64,000 nt of DNA from Glossina fuscipes. Taxonomy: Eukaryota; Arthropoda; Insecta; Diptera; Glossinidae. The notes under the pieces were generated by a model, which made no database searches, had not been told where the DNA came from, and saw only the letters and a list, made by a program, of their open reading frames with translations. Made by a program: the position numbers and the translations under genes. The DNA is taken from contig NW_023998417.1 in NCBI RefSeq assembly GCF_014805625.2, forward strand, positions 11,747,395-11,811,394, written 5' to 3'. Every line of letters begins with the position of its first letter. The stretch's first letter is position 1. Positions 38,888 to 52,275 of the stretch are shown piece after piece.

Positions 38888-40959
38888 GTGTTGTAAAATC
38901 CTTTGGTAATTAATTAACCAAGAAAATAAAATTCATTAAAATGTTTCCATGAAATTCTGAAGAATTTTAATACCATTTCATGGAACGACGAACGCTTTCC
39001 TTTTTTTTCTTTTTTTTTTTTTTTCCTTTGCAGACGTAATTAGGATAGAAATGCATAATAAACGTTCATCCGTAAATCTTACAAATTCAATTCTAAACCA
39101 AATATTTAAATATTTTCCATTTTCTGCTTGCATTTCTCTTATCATATGAGGAAAACGTCCTTTAAACTCTTTCATCTGCTTTGCTCTGTCGCTTTAAATA
39201 AGAAAAACAAAATTCCTTTTTTTTAATTATTTGCAAAGTAAAATGAATGAGCTGAACATTGAAAACGCATTCGCTTTTAGTAATTATTGCTCTACTACTG
39301 GCTCTTTTGCGAGTGTATGTCACGGTCCAAGTTTTTATTTATTTATTTTTATTATTATTATTTTTTTTTTTTTTTTTTGCTTCTTTTTATTTCCAACGTT
39401 ACACCACCACAGGCACCATAGACACCATAGACTACGTTTCGCGGTGAAAAGTAATGCGTGATTTCAAGCGTCTGTGTGTTTACAAATGCAATCTGCATGA
39501 ATGGCAACTTATGAAAGAGAATTATTTGCATGGAATCATAAAAACTCAGGCAGACGTCAGGTATCTTTTCAAGTTGCTTGTGGATGATAAAGAATTTATT
39601 ATCAAATAAGAGAATGATTTCATTTCATTTCGAATATATTCGCCTACCTATTAGTTAGTTATCTAGCATCCATATTAAAAAACTGCTACTGAGTCCAAAA
39701 AGTATGAGCAACTTAATTCAAATATTAGTCTTACTTTTTGATCACTGCATTAAAATATAATAATTTTTGAGATTAAAAAATTCTTTCAACCGTACTAAAC
39801 GCAATGGTAACGTGTAAAAATGTAATAGAACCTATTTCTCTCCATATTTCAAAAACTGGCCTTTTCTTCATGAAGATTATATAACCGCAAAGGAAAGCAT
39901 GTTAGGTCATTTTCTTTTAGATAAAGTTTTAGATGCATAATCGATATTTTAATAGACAGACAAGGGCATGGCCAGACTTCTTCTATCTAGGGAAATATAG
40001 CTCTTCTATTGCGCTCTCACAAAACTTCTCAAAGGTAAGCAAGATATTTGAAGAAAGCGTATTAGGACAAGCCGCGAAAACAACGGGATAACTGATTCGG
40101 TGTGTCATCCCACGCAAGTGCTTCCTTAACTTGATACTTTGATAATTATGAAGAGATGGTTCGATAAATGATTTTCTTCAAAAAACGACCGGTCTTCTGG
40201 CAACGAATCCACAAATAGTTAGAAGGAAAGAACAAATGCCTGGACAGCTTCAGCAATGGGATCGATAAGTTATCTCAACAGTGGAACAAGTACATGGCTA
40301 ACTATGGATATGGACATTTTTTACCAATGTTTCGAAATGAAAATTTTACATAGGAGAAAAAAAAAGCGGAAAAAATTTATTTTAAACCTAACCAAGCGAA
40401 CTTCTTCATATTGAAAACTTGGCAAGTGGTGAATAAAAACAAAAATTATTGATATCTCGAACTTCGCGAAGCATAAAATATTATGTCAGATGAATAAAAA
40501 AATTAAAACGGCGGCGAAAAGACACTCAAAAGCAGCCGTGCGTCGTCAAGGAAGTCGCATTTCCAGACGTATTTCTTTTTTCTCACACATATTAATCAAA
40601 TGACCCCTGGTAATAAATTTGAAGGCTTACGCAACTTCTGCCTTCTGCCTACCTGAGATTTCTTCTTTGAAAAGTCTATAGGCCGACATATTAAGTAGAC
40701 AAAGACGAACGTTATAAGAACGGGATGATTATTCAAACTTGAAATTGTTTTTGTATTTACCGCTATTCAGCTTTTATTTTTATGTCTTTTTTTCTTTCTA
40801 AAAATATTTCTTGCTTTTTTCTTTTTTAATAATATTTTAGCAACATTATCTTTTTCAAAATATTGATGAATACAATAGTAGAAAATATAATGGTTATGTT
40901 TCCGTATGTGACTTTTGTTATTACTGTTATTACTTCTTCAGTGTTTTGTATCCACGGTA

Positions 40960-40996
40960 ATGACAACAATAACAATAACAATAACAACAACAATAA
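40960..40996. repeat. AAC/AAT trinucleotide array
   Basis: Alternating AAC and AAT units; encodes an Asn run only incidentally. Confidence 0.9.
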
Positions 40997-42359
40997 GATT
41001 ATGTTAGACGTGCAGTATTATATTGCCATACATAAGACAGAATATATTTACATAAACGTACATTGACAATGACAATGAAATACGAGATATTTTGCACAAC
41101 GGAAGCATATTAAGTTTATTATATCCTATGTTACACCTAGGAAACTGTAATTAGCGAGAAAGTCGCATTTTTTCGTTATGAAGATATTCATAATCATCAA
41201 GAGACGCGAATCGCGTAAATATTTAGTTTCATTTTAGAAAGTCAAATGAAGAAGAAGAACAAGAACTTATGTGACCTTGAAAAAAAAAAAAAAACGAATC
41301 AAAAATAAGCTAAGACGGAGCATATGAACACACCGCGCAGAGGCAATTTTGATACATAAACACCGATCTGCCCACAATGATGCGGAGATATAAAAAATAT
41401 TCATCTATTATATCAAACGTAGAGTGGACAAGATTCGCTTGAAGGTGAATATGTTTTTCTTACTTTTATTTAAAGTGGAAGAAAATAATGAATACTCAAT
41501 AGAGACATTTTACATTAATGACTAGCGAAAGAGCTTAGAAATGTACATAACAAAAAAGAAATGTCAACAATGAATAACTGGCATGCATGTATTATTTTCG
41601 TTAAAACTGCAGAACGTACCTGTTCCAAGTTGCCTGGTGTGTCTGGATATTTTTTGTTTCTTTTCTTTTCTTCTCTATGTCTCACTTTTAGTATATTAAT
41701 TCCAGCCATGAAGCAATACATGCTGTCGAATGTCTTTATATAACCAATCAACTATGCATGTACGCATATACTATGCATATTTCTTATTTTCTATACCCTA
41801 CACTACTTACGTTAAGTGTATACACGAAATTTGTAGGGATACGAGCAACACCCAGAATCATTTTCTGTCCGTCTCCGTGTTCCGTCCGACATCTTTCAAC
41901 CAAAAGACAAACTACGTAGATTACTACGAACTATTTCTACAACCGCTACCCGATACCCGTTTTACTTCGCAAAATTTCCTACATATTATACAACACATTT
42001 GGTATTTTTAATATTTCCCCAGAGATAGTATTTCGGCGCATTGAATGGATTTGGACAGAAGGAGCCCACTTTTTGATCCCGCTACCATGTAACCGTTCTT
42101 GCGAAGACTAAACCTTTAGAAAAAAAGATTTTTAAAGGAAAAATGTCTTATTTGTAATATTTTATGATCCAATGTGTAGTAAGTTTTCCAAATTTGGACC
42201 TAGCAAGTCTGTTTTTTGGAACCTTTTTCCAAAATAGAAGGCAAAAGACTATAGTTTTCGATGCTTTATTACTGCAATAGGCGAGGAATTGTATTAAGCA
42301 AGGTAAGAGTTAGGAAACTTGATGCTCGTCCTAAGTCGGTAAGCAATGGTGTCACTTAC

Positions 42360-42448
42360 CTTTAATATGTTCTCATGAAATTTAGTTGAAACATAGAGCT
42401 ATACTTCGATATCCTTTCCATACAAGCGTTTCCAAGAAGAATAGGCCT
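42360..42448 (-). other. Candidate noncoding 5' exon of the same gene
   Basis: On the minus strand a pyrimidine-rich acceptor (cgttcgtttttcatgcag) is followed by 89 bases ending at a near-consensus donor, TTAAAG then gtaagtgac. None of the three frames is open throughout: one reads 27 codons and stops just before the donor. If real, it is an untranslated exon spliced to a site upstream of the ATG at 33286. A chance pair of splice signals is quite possible, since the evidence is only the two sites and their spacing. Confidence 0.27.
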
Positions 42449-42740
42449 CTGCATGAAAAACGAACGTAGATTATTCGAATATTTTGTGGTGAAGACAAGC
42501 GTTAAGAATTCTTAAGAATCTTTGGCGGGATAATAGAATATTAGTAGAATAATAGTAGAATGTTTGAGATTCGTCGTCGCTCGAGTACGACGTCTTAGCT
42601 GAGTTCTTTTTCAGTTCTGTGGAATCATTAAAAAGTTTCATATACACGTACGCATCAAAGTTCTACGAAAAATGTTCCTTCAAGTGACATTAATGCATTT
42701 TCCAGTTGACAACATGGTTTGTATAAGTTTGTGCGTGTGC

Positions 42741-42741
42741 G

Positions 42742-42781
<40 letters not shown>

Positions 42782-42788
42782 AGAGAGG
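42741..42788. repeat. Compound (TA)n(TG)n(GA)n microsatellite
   Basis: About 15 TA units, then five GT units, then a short GA run. Confidence 0.95.
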
Positions 42789-43206
42789 AAATATTTCGGG
42801 CTTGCAAAAGATGAAAAGAAACCTATACTTAAGTCACACCAAAACGACTACCGTTACGAAACTAAACACTATAGAGTATTATGCAAAAGAGAAGAAAAAA
42901 AAAACAAATATTGGTTTCCAAAGAACATTTTAACGAGTGTTTTATACATACAAACACTTTAAACATAATTTTTCCTTGTCTTTTAGTTATTTCATAAATT
43001 AATAGTGGGTAACTTTAGTAAAGATGAGAAAATAATTTTTAAATTAATTTTTTTTAAAAATTCTTAAAAAAAATTCGAAATTTGTAGAGTTTTCTTAAGC
43101 AAATGAAACTTTTAATGGAATACGAAAAAAGGAAATCATCTAAGTGGGATAAAGAGAAGAATTGTTAGGAATAGTCAGCACCAAAAATTTATGATGAAAT
43201 TTAATG

Positions 43207-43208
<2 letters not shown>

Positions 43209-43245
<37 letters not shown>
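43209..43245. repeat. (AAT)n trinucleotide array
   Basis: About 12 AAT units. Confidence 0.95.
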
Positions 43246-43246
<1 letters not shown>

Positions 43247-46200
43247 GAAGAATGTAATTTTTAACTTGTGTTAAAATGAAGAAAATATTGTTGTTGTTTT
43301 AAATTATAACAAATTGATGGCATACTTCGTCATCTGCGGGTAAATGCTAACAAATAACATCTACAAGTTATATAATTGCTAGCGCCAGGCAGTCTATGCA
43401 TAGGTTCTTTTTAGTGCGTGGTTGAGTTGCTTAGGGGCGAATAAAGTGCCGGATATCTGTTACATCTTATATCTTTGCATGTCACATCTTTATACCTAAT
43501 TTAGCTGAGAAATACTTTGGAGTCGCTTTAGTACACTCGCAAAGAAGCTTCAGAGGCCCTACATGTGGATATACATTCTTGTTTAGGGTTAATTTCCGAA
43601 TCGATCTAGGCAGGGTTACTCGCCCGCATGTGTGTTTGATTGCCTGTCTGTGGTAATCATTCCCTCGATCGCTAAAATTACGACGGGGGGGCAGGAAGGG
43701 CTTCAAATTTCTCGAGAAGATTGCAAGTTCTTGTCAAATAAACGAATCCAAAATGCAACAAAACACAAATACAAAAGCAAAAATAGAAAGCTTAACAAAC
43801 AAGCAAAAAAAAAGAAACAGTTCATAAACAATTACATTAATAAATAAATAAATAAAAGAATAAATGAATGAACATTTAATATATAAAATCACTAAAATAA
43901 TTAATAAGCAAAGCCATAGGGAACACTTGTCAAGAAACGTCATTCACAATCTCGCTCTTAAATGGATTGAGCTGGGAATGCATCAGGTGTGGGAAATAGT
44001 CCCATAGCCGCCTAAATGGAAAACTCATATTCACACGTTGATATGCAAAACACTACTTTATCGGATGACATGTAGGCCTGGATTCCCTTCTATAGTAACG
44101 ACAATCTCTCGAAGATTTATTACCAAACCTATCACATTACAGAATCTTGACTCTTGATCATTGCTTCTAACGAATCTATTAAGAAGAATTTGAATTCATT
44201 TAGCTGAAACATGGTCTGCTATTTTATTCTAAACTAACCTATGCCATTTACAAAGCCTAAGTTAACTAGTTAGGTAATAGTTATAAAATTAAAATGATAT
44301 TCGTTAACGATTTACAAAAACAATAATTTTAACGATTTGAAAGTTGTTTTGTTTTTTTTTTTTTTTTTTGTTTTTAATTGGAAAACTTTTGCACAATTGT
44401 TTCTCTGACACAAATAATATAATTCAGTTGCGTTTTGCATACGAGTACAACGAAGTTGAATTTTGTATGTGATATCTTCAAGAGCCTTTTAAAACTTTGT
44501 CATCAACCCGCTACAAAGCATCACAAGCATTCCATAATAACACTATAACAACTATAAAAAAAAAAAATCTAAACTTCAATGTAAACATAACGACAAAGTA
44601 TCATTGCTCTCAATAATGCCGATAACAATGAAAGTAGTTACTAGTTATGTAGGGAAAAATGTGTAGAATAATCCAACAATAATGACAATATTCATGCATT
44701 TACAACGTGCACCCGATGGATACATTTAATAGAGGAGTAATAAATTTGATAATGATGCGTACACACGTCTTGGCCAAAAACCAACCATTTATTCAACGGC
44801 ATAGCCAGTATCAGCAATGTGTCATACAGTGAGTTGCATTAGATATTCCATATGTCGTCAATATTTTTTTTGTTTTTTTTTTTCTTTAGATAAAAATGTG
44901 AAAACACTTTATTGTTGCTATCTATCAGTTTTGATTTTAAATGATTTTCTGAAAAATGTTCTTCTATTCCCTTTTTATTCCCTGAATCAGCAAAGAGCTT
45001 TTATTGCTTAGATAAAGAAGTGAAGACATCGCATAATTTCTTTTATTGTTTTTTCTCGTAAGAAACGAGTTGATGCTGCAGTAAACGATAAGCGGGGTAG
45101 GAGCGCGAGCGTAATCACACTGAAAACCATAACGTCAATGTCTTTTCGGACTTTAGCTTTCTCGGCGATTTACTTTCGTTACTTTGGACTAAGTGATAAC
45201 CAATCAATTGTTTTCTGCTAATTCATCTCAAATGATTTGCCAGGGATATCCGACTTTATCTTGAAATTATAATTTCAAGTATGCTCACAGCCAATGTGCC
45301 GTCATTTTCTCAAGAAACCGGTGACCATTTATCTGTATGTACTTACGGATACAAGCTTCATGCATATTTATAAATAAATATGTATATATGTGTATGTGTG
45401 AATTTATACAGAGAGAGAAGAAAAATATGTATATAAATGCATGTACGCTATTTACACACACATGTGTACAGTTGAATGTAAGAAGCCTTCTCAGTTTTTC
45501 GATGGTACTGAAGGCGAAGCTCAATGTCTTATATGCATGTAACTGCCATATCAAAATGAATATGTATCCGTCACAATGAGAATATTAACGTTTCGGAACG
45601 CAACAGTTTTATTTTACTATTCACGTAAAGATGCATTTGTGCAAATGTGTGACTTAAAGATTAATGTTTACGACTACTTAAATGTAAGCACAAATGCGAA
45701 GCTTGTGTAAGTAAGTATGTATGCATATGGAACATAACCTTGATTATGAACGTACGTAAGATTATAAATGTATGTAAACGTATAAAAGATGTGCAGTTAT
45801 AATATGGCAATTGCTCTGATGCTCAGATATAATGACTTATATGCATATGTATATATATATATATATATATAAATATATGCAACGAAAACATCAACAACAA
45901 AAGCAGGAACAATTCATCTCTCTTTACAAACTCTCCAGAGAACATTTCGTTTTAACATGCATTATATTCTCGGAAATGTTTGTCATTACAATAAATACCG
46001 TTTGTGTGAAGATAATAAAAGTTGAGGAGCGAGCACCGACTAACCGGGTTTTTCGGGCGGTATGTGTAAAAGTGATTTCACGGAGAAAAGTGAAAAGTTG
46101 TTTTGTTCCAACATATGTTATTGTTTTTTTTTTTTTTTTTTTTTTTTTTCCATGTGCAACAATGCATTTCATTGTTCGGTACTATCTATGTTCGGTTTTG

Positions 46201-46289
46201 CGTATATATGTATATGTAACATATATGAGTGTATATGTGCGTTCTTCATAAAGTGTGAATTTATTATGTTACCAGTTGTTGTGTATCTT

Positions 46290-46311
46290 AAGTGGCCACA
46301 ATGGGCCACTT
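46290..46311. other. Perfect short inverted repeat
   Basis: AAGTGGCC, loop ACAATG, GGCCACTT: eight-base arms with a six-base loop. GC-rich in an AT-rich setting. It is not followed by a T run that would suggest a terminator, and no adjacent gene was found. Confidence 0.7.
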
Positions 46312-47716
46312 GAATCCCAACTTGCCCCACACAACCTGTCATTGAATCATTTTTCCCCTCCTACTCTTCTCTCTTTTGCTTATTTACAATCACTTGAAAA
46401 CTGTGTAAAATACAAAATTTTGTTTTTGTATGACATAAGAGGATAGATGTACTATATAGTAGTGGGTGCTTAGGTAAGAATATGAACATGTATGTATATA
46501 GCTTACGACAAAGCAAAAAAATCAAGGTATTATAAACCAATTGAGAAAACATTAAATCGGCAAAAAAAAATCAAACAAGAATTGAACTTGGCTAGAGGAC
46601 AGTAAGAACAACAGGAGGTAACATAATACGAAAGGGGAAAAATTCAAAAGCAAACAACTTTGAGAATTATTTCATATTTTAAGGATTAATATCGCACAGT
46701 CTTGAGCATTCTTAGCCCTCATCGCAATCTGTATTGATTTAATCATACATTCCCAGCTGTGCATTCCTCTTCTTTTCTGTGGTTAGATAACCGTCATCGA
46801 ACTTTAAAGCTTAGCACAGTACATCCTATCCTTGAACCAAATCCGAAAATCCGGTATATTAATGAAGACAATAGACTATGAGGGAACTTAAAACGATCGA
46901 TAGTCATTCGTGTAGGGAGGTTTGAAATCGAATTTTGCAGAAGAAAAAGTAGTTCTGCATTGTTCCGGGATTTATTGATCGACATATCACTGTCGCACCG
47001 TATGCTAATGCTTCTGCACCCTTTTTAACAGAGCTACGTTACATTGTTAACAAGGCTCTCCCTGTGCTATTTTACATATTCGCAGTTATATCCATCTCCT
47101 GATAAGAATAATAATAATAAATTCAAGTTGTAGGCGTGTCACAAAGGATTAATCGGTTGGAAATTTATCTAAGTTTATGTTCCATCGAATTTGAACTGTC
47201 TACCTTACATTTTTGCGGTTATAGGGAATTCAAAAACACTTATAGACAGATGGACAGTGACATTCTAACGTCTTCAAATCTCAAGCTGATGATTGCCAGC
47301 AAAGTATGAAAATTAGTGTGTCCGCTTCTCATCGTTCGGTGCTTAGGTGATCATTACAACAATGCCAATAAGCGTATCTTTCTTAGTTATTGCTATATGA
47401 CAAACAATGAATATTTAAAAGAGGAAAGCAAGCAAAACGGACATTAGCCACTGAATTTTGTAGGCATATGCCTATGTATTTATATAAATATGGGTAATTT
47501 AGCTAATGTATCTTTGGCATTTGTTCGAAATAAATTTTCGACTGCTCCTTTGCTTGCTCTTCCTCTCGATTTCTTTCGTTATTTAGGGTCTGATGGCGGC
47601 ATTTGCTTTCATTTGTTTTGTTTATTGCCTTATGTTTAAGGGACATAAACAACACACATACTTCTCTAAGCTTTTCTTTTCTTTTTCATCTTTTTGTTTT
47701 GTTTGGTGCTTTTTTC

Positions 47717-47742
47717 TTTTTTTTTTTTTTTTTTTTTTTTTT
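47717..47742. repeat. Poly-T run
   Basis: About 26 consecutive T. Confidence 0.95.
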
Positions 47743-48297
47743 GTTTTTGTTGTCCATTATATAGCGATGCTTCGTTTTTAATAAATATAAACAATGAATG
47801 TTTGTTTGCTTGTACGTATGTATCGTAAATGTTTACCAAGCAATAAAAGTAAAATATATTTTTATACCAGTGACAAGAGCACGATATTACACACTGCCAA
47901 CCACTGCCATCACTACTGTTATTACACACTACTGTTACATATCTAAGTAAATATTTACAATGACAGAAAAACTATAAATAACAAAAGCATTGTGTCGTCC
48001 TATACGATATTCGAGAAATGGCTGTCCACTCCTCAACTATTGGGCGGCATACGTTACGTTCCCAGTAGATATGGTCGCCGTATCGTACTGGCGTTCATGC
48101 TTGCTATCACACCAAATGTTGGCCGTTTAATGTCATTTGTTATGTCTACATAAAAATTATATGTTGTTGCTGCTATTGCTTTTTGTTTTTATTCTGGTTT
48201 TTAATTCTTTTTTTTTTGCATTTTTTCAACCTCCGGTAGACCACGGTAAATATAACGTTGCACATGCAACAGGACATTTGCATTGTATTTTAGTGGT

Positions 48298-48334
48298 GTC
48301 CTATCCTGTCCTGTCCTGTACTGTCCTGTACTGC
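48298..48334. repeat. (CTGTC)n/(CTGTA) pentanucleotide array
   Basis: Units CCTAT, CCTGT, CCTGT, CCTGTA and CTGTCCTGTACTG in tandem. This is a rare unit size here and is GC-rich against the background. Confidence 0.85.
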
Positions 48335-48877
48335 CTACTCCGGCAGTATAAAGGATATGCGATTGCCAGCCAGCTAGCGTTTGGATATGCACGCAAGTGA
48401 CGTAACACCATGCGGTTTGGCTGGTAAGTGCATATATTTCAATTAAAGCTACTGTCGCTATATGAACGTCGATGTGGGTGTTTTACTCTTCTTTTTTTTT
48501 TTTATGGGCTCAGGCTTTTGGTTTCATTTTACCATTTGCAGTTACGACAGTCGGGGAAATAGAGGAAATGACACACACAAACACAAACACACACGCGCAC
48601 ACGCGCGCTCCCATACGCACACTTATTATAGGTGTGGTTCTTCGGCGAAAAAAACAAATCCCTTCACTCACTCACACACTTCGTCCCTGAATCGCTACCA
48701 ATGCTAGTGAATGAAGTGCGGCGCTACACGTTATAGTATTTCCTTTACTTATTATTTTTGAATTGCGTTAATGCATTTGTTTGGATGATAAAATTAAAAA
48801 AAGAAAAACGGAGGCTTTAACTGGGTGCAGCTTGGAACAATTTCTTAATAAAACTTTTTGCTGATGTTGTTAGTTTT

Positions 48878-48901
48878 GCTGCAGCTGCTGCTGCTGCTGC
48901 T
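48878..48901. repeat. (GCT)n trinucleotide array
   Basis: About eight GCT-type units including one CAG interruption (gctgcagctgctgctg). Confidence 0.9.
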
Positions 48902-49329
48902 CGATTACTGGCGGAAGTCGAGAATGTATAAAATGTAATTATTTCTTTTATTTTCTTCTCAAGTCTTTTACTCACTAAGCCACTAATAAATTTTCACTTT
49001 TTATAGCGGGTGTTAAGGGAACTTGAGCAAAACATTGCATTAAATATTAGAGTTAATCCTTATGCTCATCTAAGCATGATCGATATGAGTTGAACCAAGT
49101 CTTTAATTGGGCGACTTTATTCCATTGAACAGATCCATGAAAAAATCCATCCTTCCCAGCTCCTTCTCCCTGCTTTCTAGATTGTTCATAAGCGATGGTT
49201 GGACGTAGTTTGTAAGTAGTACTGGGTATTAGTCGGTAATTAAGAGAATGCTTTATTTACTTACGTTACTTATAATTTAGAAGAAATATATACAATAAAC
49301 AGATCTTATGAGCTTTGAACAATCCGAGT

Positions 49330-49790
49330 TATGTGTTAAAAAAACGCCGAACGCCTGGAAGAATTGCATTCCAGTTTAATTCGAAAGTGAATGCTGTTGC
49401 ATTATGACTGGTTACGAAAAATGGACGCGCTACGATAATGTGACGCAAGCACGAAGAGCCATCAACGACATAGTTAAAAGTTGAAGACTAGAAGATCAAG
49501 CTTTGTATTTGGGAGAATCAGCTGCGGCTTATTCGAACACCAGCACCAGTAATGCTACTAATAATAACCGATGCAGTTAAACGATTATCATTGGAGAAAT
49601 ATACCGATAATCACTCTTCGCTGGGTCAAGTGACAACATCTGTCCAGGACGCGTTAGAGATTTACTGGAGCAATTACAATCTTCACCAGATATTCCTCTC
49701 TTGGTCCCTAAACGCTCTCCCAAAAACTAGATGCTCCTCGTTTATGCTGCCATTACGAAGAAGGAAAATAGTAGCAAAGGTTGGATAACA
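49330..49790 (+). mobile_element. Mariner transposase relic, much of the catalytic domain
   Basis: Segments in several plus-strand frames follow a mariner transposase in order. MTGYEKWTRYDN (49404) corresponds to VTGDEKWI.YDN, with the first catalytic Asp changed to Tyr. KIKLCIWENQLRLIRTPAP corresponds to KVMLCIWWDQLGVVYYELLKP. From 49552 an open frame gives TDNHSSLGQVTTSVQDALE, corresponding to HDNARPHT..V...LE. Then SSPDI appears in one frame and SLNALPKT in another, corresponding to YSPDIAPSDYHLFRSLQNALNGKT. Frameshifts and an early stop show it is dead. No terminal repeats were seen. It is the best-preserved transposon in the window. Confidence 0.72.
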
Positions 49791-51399
49791 GATCAAGTAA
49801 AAATATTTTGGACATTCGCCCTTTGCTTACAAATCTACGAAAATTGCTGATCACCTCCAGTACAAAGGATTAAAATCATTTCTTAAGTGTAGCTCCTTAA
49901 AGAATTATTCTTCCTTTGGAGAAGGAAGAATCCTTTATTAATACTTTCATAATATGTGATTCTTTTTGTACTTTTTTTTTCCCTCCGTCTCTCTATATAT
50001 CACTATACAAAAATGTAGGTTACAGGTGCCTGAGAAATAAGTACTGGGACAAGCACAAAATATGTTATTCTTCTATTCGTATGCTCACCTATACGGCATA
50101 TATATACCTAATGCCGAGAGAGGAAAAGGGAAAGATTCCCAATACCTGCGGCATATAGTAAATGATCATTATATGAAAATGGCTGAAAGTATCCGAAAAA
50201 TATGTTGACTCACACTCGAAGTTTAGCATTGAATAAGTGAAAGTTTCGATTATACAAGTCCCGGTACTTTTGTAACAGAGCAACAAGTTTCTTATATTTA
50301 TGGATAAAAGTACGTATCGCACTTAACCATAATACCCAGCCACTTGTCTTCATACACATTGAATATTATACATATTTACAGGCTTAATATCCCTAAATTG
50401 AAATGCTGCAGTTACTCTTTGCCTCTTTGGCCTGGCAATCATTTGACTGATTGCAAATTATCAATACGAAGAGAGAATATAGAGTATGCGCCCGCTTAAG
50501 ACAATGAAAGGATGAAAAGTCAGAAGAAACGAATGTCTTATGGAAAGAAGGACGAAAAACTTATACATTTTATAATCCCTTCTCACTTCTTCTGTTTTTT
50601 ATCCCTACTCACCTCTTTTTTTTCAATTTTCTTTAATTAAACCTGAAGTGACCTGGAAAAGAATTCTCTTTACCTCACTTCTTTTTTATTGGGGTTATTT
50701 TTTTTTTCTTAATATTTAATTAACATTTTCCTTTAACGCACTTAAAATTATACCAGATAATTAAGACTTACGAAAAAAAAAAACAAAATTCATAAAAACC
50801 TGTGCAGGTGCAGAGAAAACATTTAAACAATAAAGAGGAAAAGTGCTAAAGATTTTAATTTACATTTAAGCGTAGAATGTTTTAAAATTATTTCTTTCAC
50901 TTTTTCTTATATTCCTCTAGCAGCGAAGCAGTGAAGCACACGGAACCAAACATTTTATGTTAAATTTAGGACAACTGTGCGAAATTATACTCTCCAACCG
51001 TTGTGTTAAGGATCATTTCGACCTTTTGTTTTAGTCGCTGAATGAAAGGTTCAAATTGTAACAATTTAAGCAAGAATGTTGTGAAAGCGACACATATTTC
51101 ATTGTAATGACAGCAGATGTGACACATATTTTTCGGGTGAATTCGTTAAAGAACAAGAGCATTATTCTAAAAGTAATTAAAAAGATGCGGATTGAAGGTA
51201 ATTTTTTTTTTTGTGTACAGTGGAAACCAAGCAAGGGTCAATTTATTGCATATATATATATATATATATATAGCTTAAGTGGGAACTTCTGCTATATTTC
51301 CCTTGCCACTTTAACAAATGCGGGCCTTTATAAATCAAGCACCTTTTTAAAGTTGTAAAATTTTTACTTAAAAAATTGCCGAGCGAAGCTTACTCTCAT

Positions 51400-51610
51400 C
51401 GCTTAAGAAGGATTTGACACTACGTTCACGAAAATATGGAAATATGTTTAAGAAAATTTTTGATCGGATCGAGCTAAAGTTCAAAATCCAGCCATAATCT
51501 TATACTTTGATTAATAAGCATTTGTCCGTCCATCAATACAAATCGTGCACATGGGAAACCGTGCAAGTTACGTACAATAATTATTTTCATTTCCAGCATG
51601 TCCTGCTTTG
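51400..51610. repeat. Interspersed-repeat fragment
   Basis: Contains tttgatcggatcgagctaaa and tttgtccgtccatcaatac, motifs shared with other copies of the GGACGG-type repeat in this window. Ends not defined. Confidence 0.38.
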
Positions 51611-52275
51611 TATGTACATGTATGCATATACGATTGAAATTCGCACTTAATCTTTGATTTTATCCCGATCTATATTTAATAAAATTATAAGCCGATTTAT
51701 AAAATTGATAACAATAATAATCAATTTGTTTGATTTATAATCAAAAAAAAAAAAAAGAAGAAAAATAAAAAACGCCGTAAGACTGCTTTATGCTATCAAG
51801 CATAGGAAAGCAATTAATTGAATTTTCATATGAAATAATTTTAATCCTAAAGAACGAGAATTTAACCCAAAGCAAATTGTGTTTCATTTCAAAGCTTCTT
51901 CATCTTGTTAAGGTTGAGTGAAATGTGAGGTTAAAAATATTTTTTAAAAGTTCATCAAAATAAACAAAGTAATAAAATAAATAAAAAAAAGATTCTTTTA
52001 AAATCTGCCAAAATCAGTTGAGTTGAATTGCAACCCCGTTCTGGCAAAAATCATGTTACCTCATACTATATTGTTTATGTGTTTTACTTTTCAACTATGA
52101 CTAGATGCGGGCGTTTTGCGTTAAGGAAAACTTTTCAATTATTTTTAAATCACTTGCAGTATTATGAAATTTGATTTAGAGAAAAAAAAAACAAAAAAAA
52201 CGCAGCAACTACCACTAATAACAATACTACCGAAAAAAAAGCATAAACCTGCACAAGCAGTGCAAAAGAAAACAG

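Larger units (their letters stand above)
33287..42359 (-). other. Region upstream of the start codon: 5' UTR, promoter or 5' intron
   Basis: Directly upstream of the ATG, minus strand, two acceptor-like sites are visible: attttgatag at about 33312-33321 and catttgtttatag at about 33555-33567. So the UTR may continue into a further exon. Farther on are a GA tract (33655-33688), a Tc1/mariner-like relic (36.28-36.96 kb), long T runs at 34.43, 37.33 and 37.45 kb, a CAGT array at 38.86 kb and an AAC/AAT run at 40.96 kb. I found no supportable TATA/Inr pair. Confidence 0.4.

Noticed and set aside
40070..40330. Possible transposase piece (LLATNPQIVRRKEQM)
   Set aside because: Only a loose similarity to the Tc1 linker; no second motif in any frame.
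45832..46251. 139-codon plus-strand open frame
   Set aside because: It spans a TA microsatellite and a poly-T run, which supply many of its codons.
48960..49030. TATAAAAAG on the minus strand as a promoter
   Set aside because: TATA-like words are expected often in AT-rich DNA, and no exon or initiator follows.
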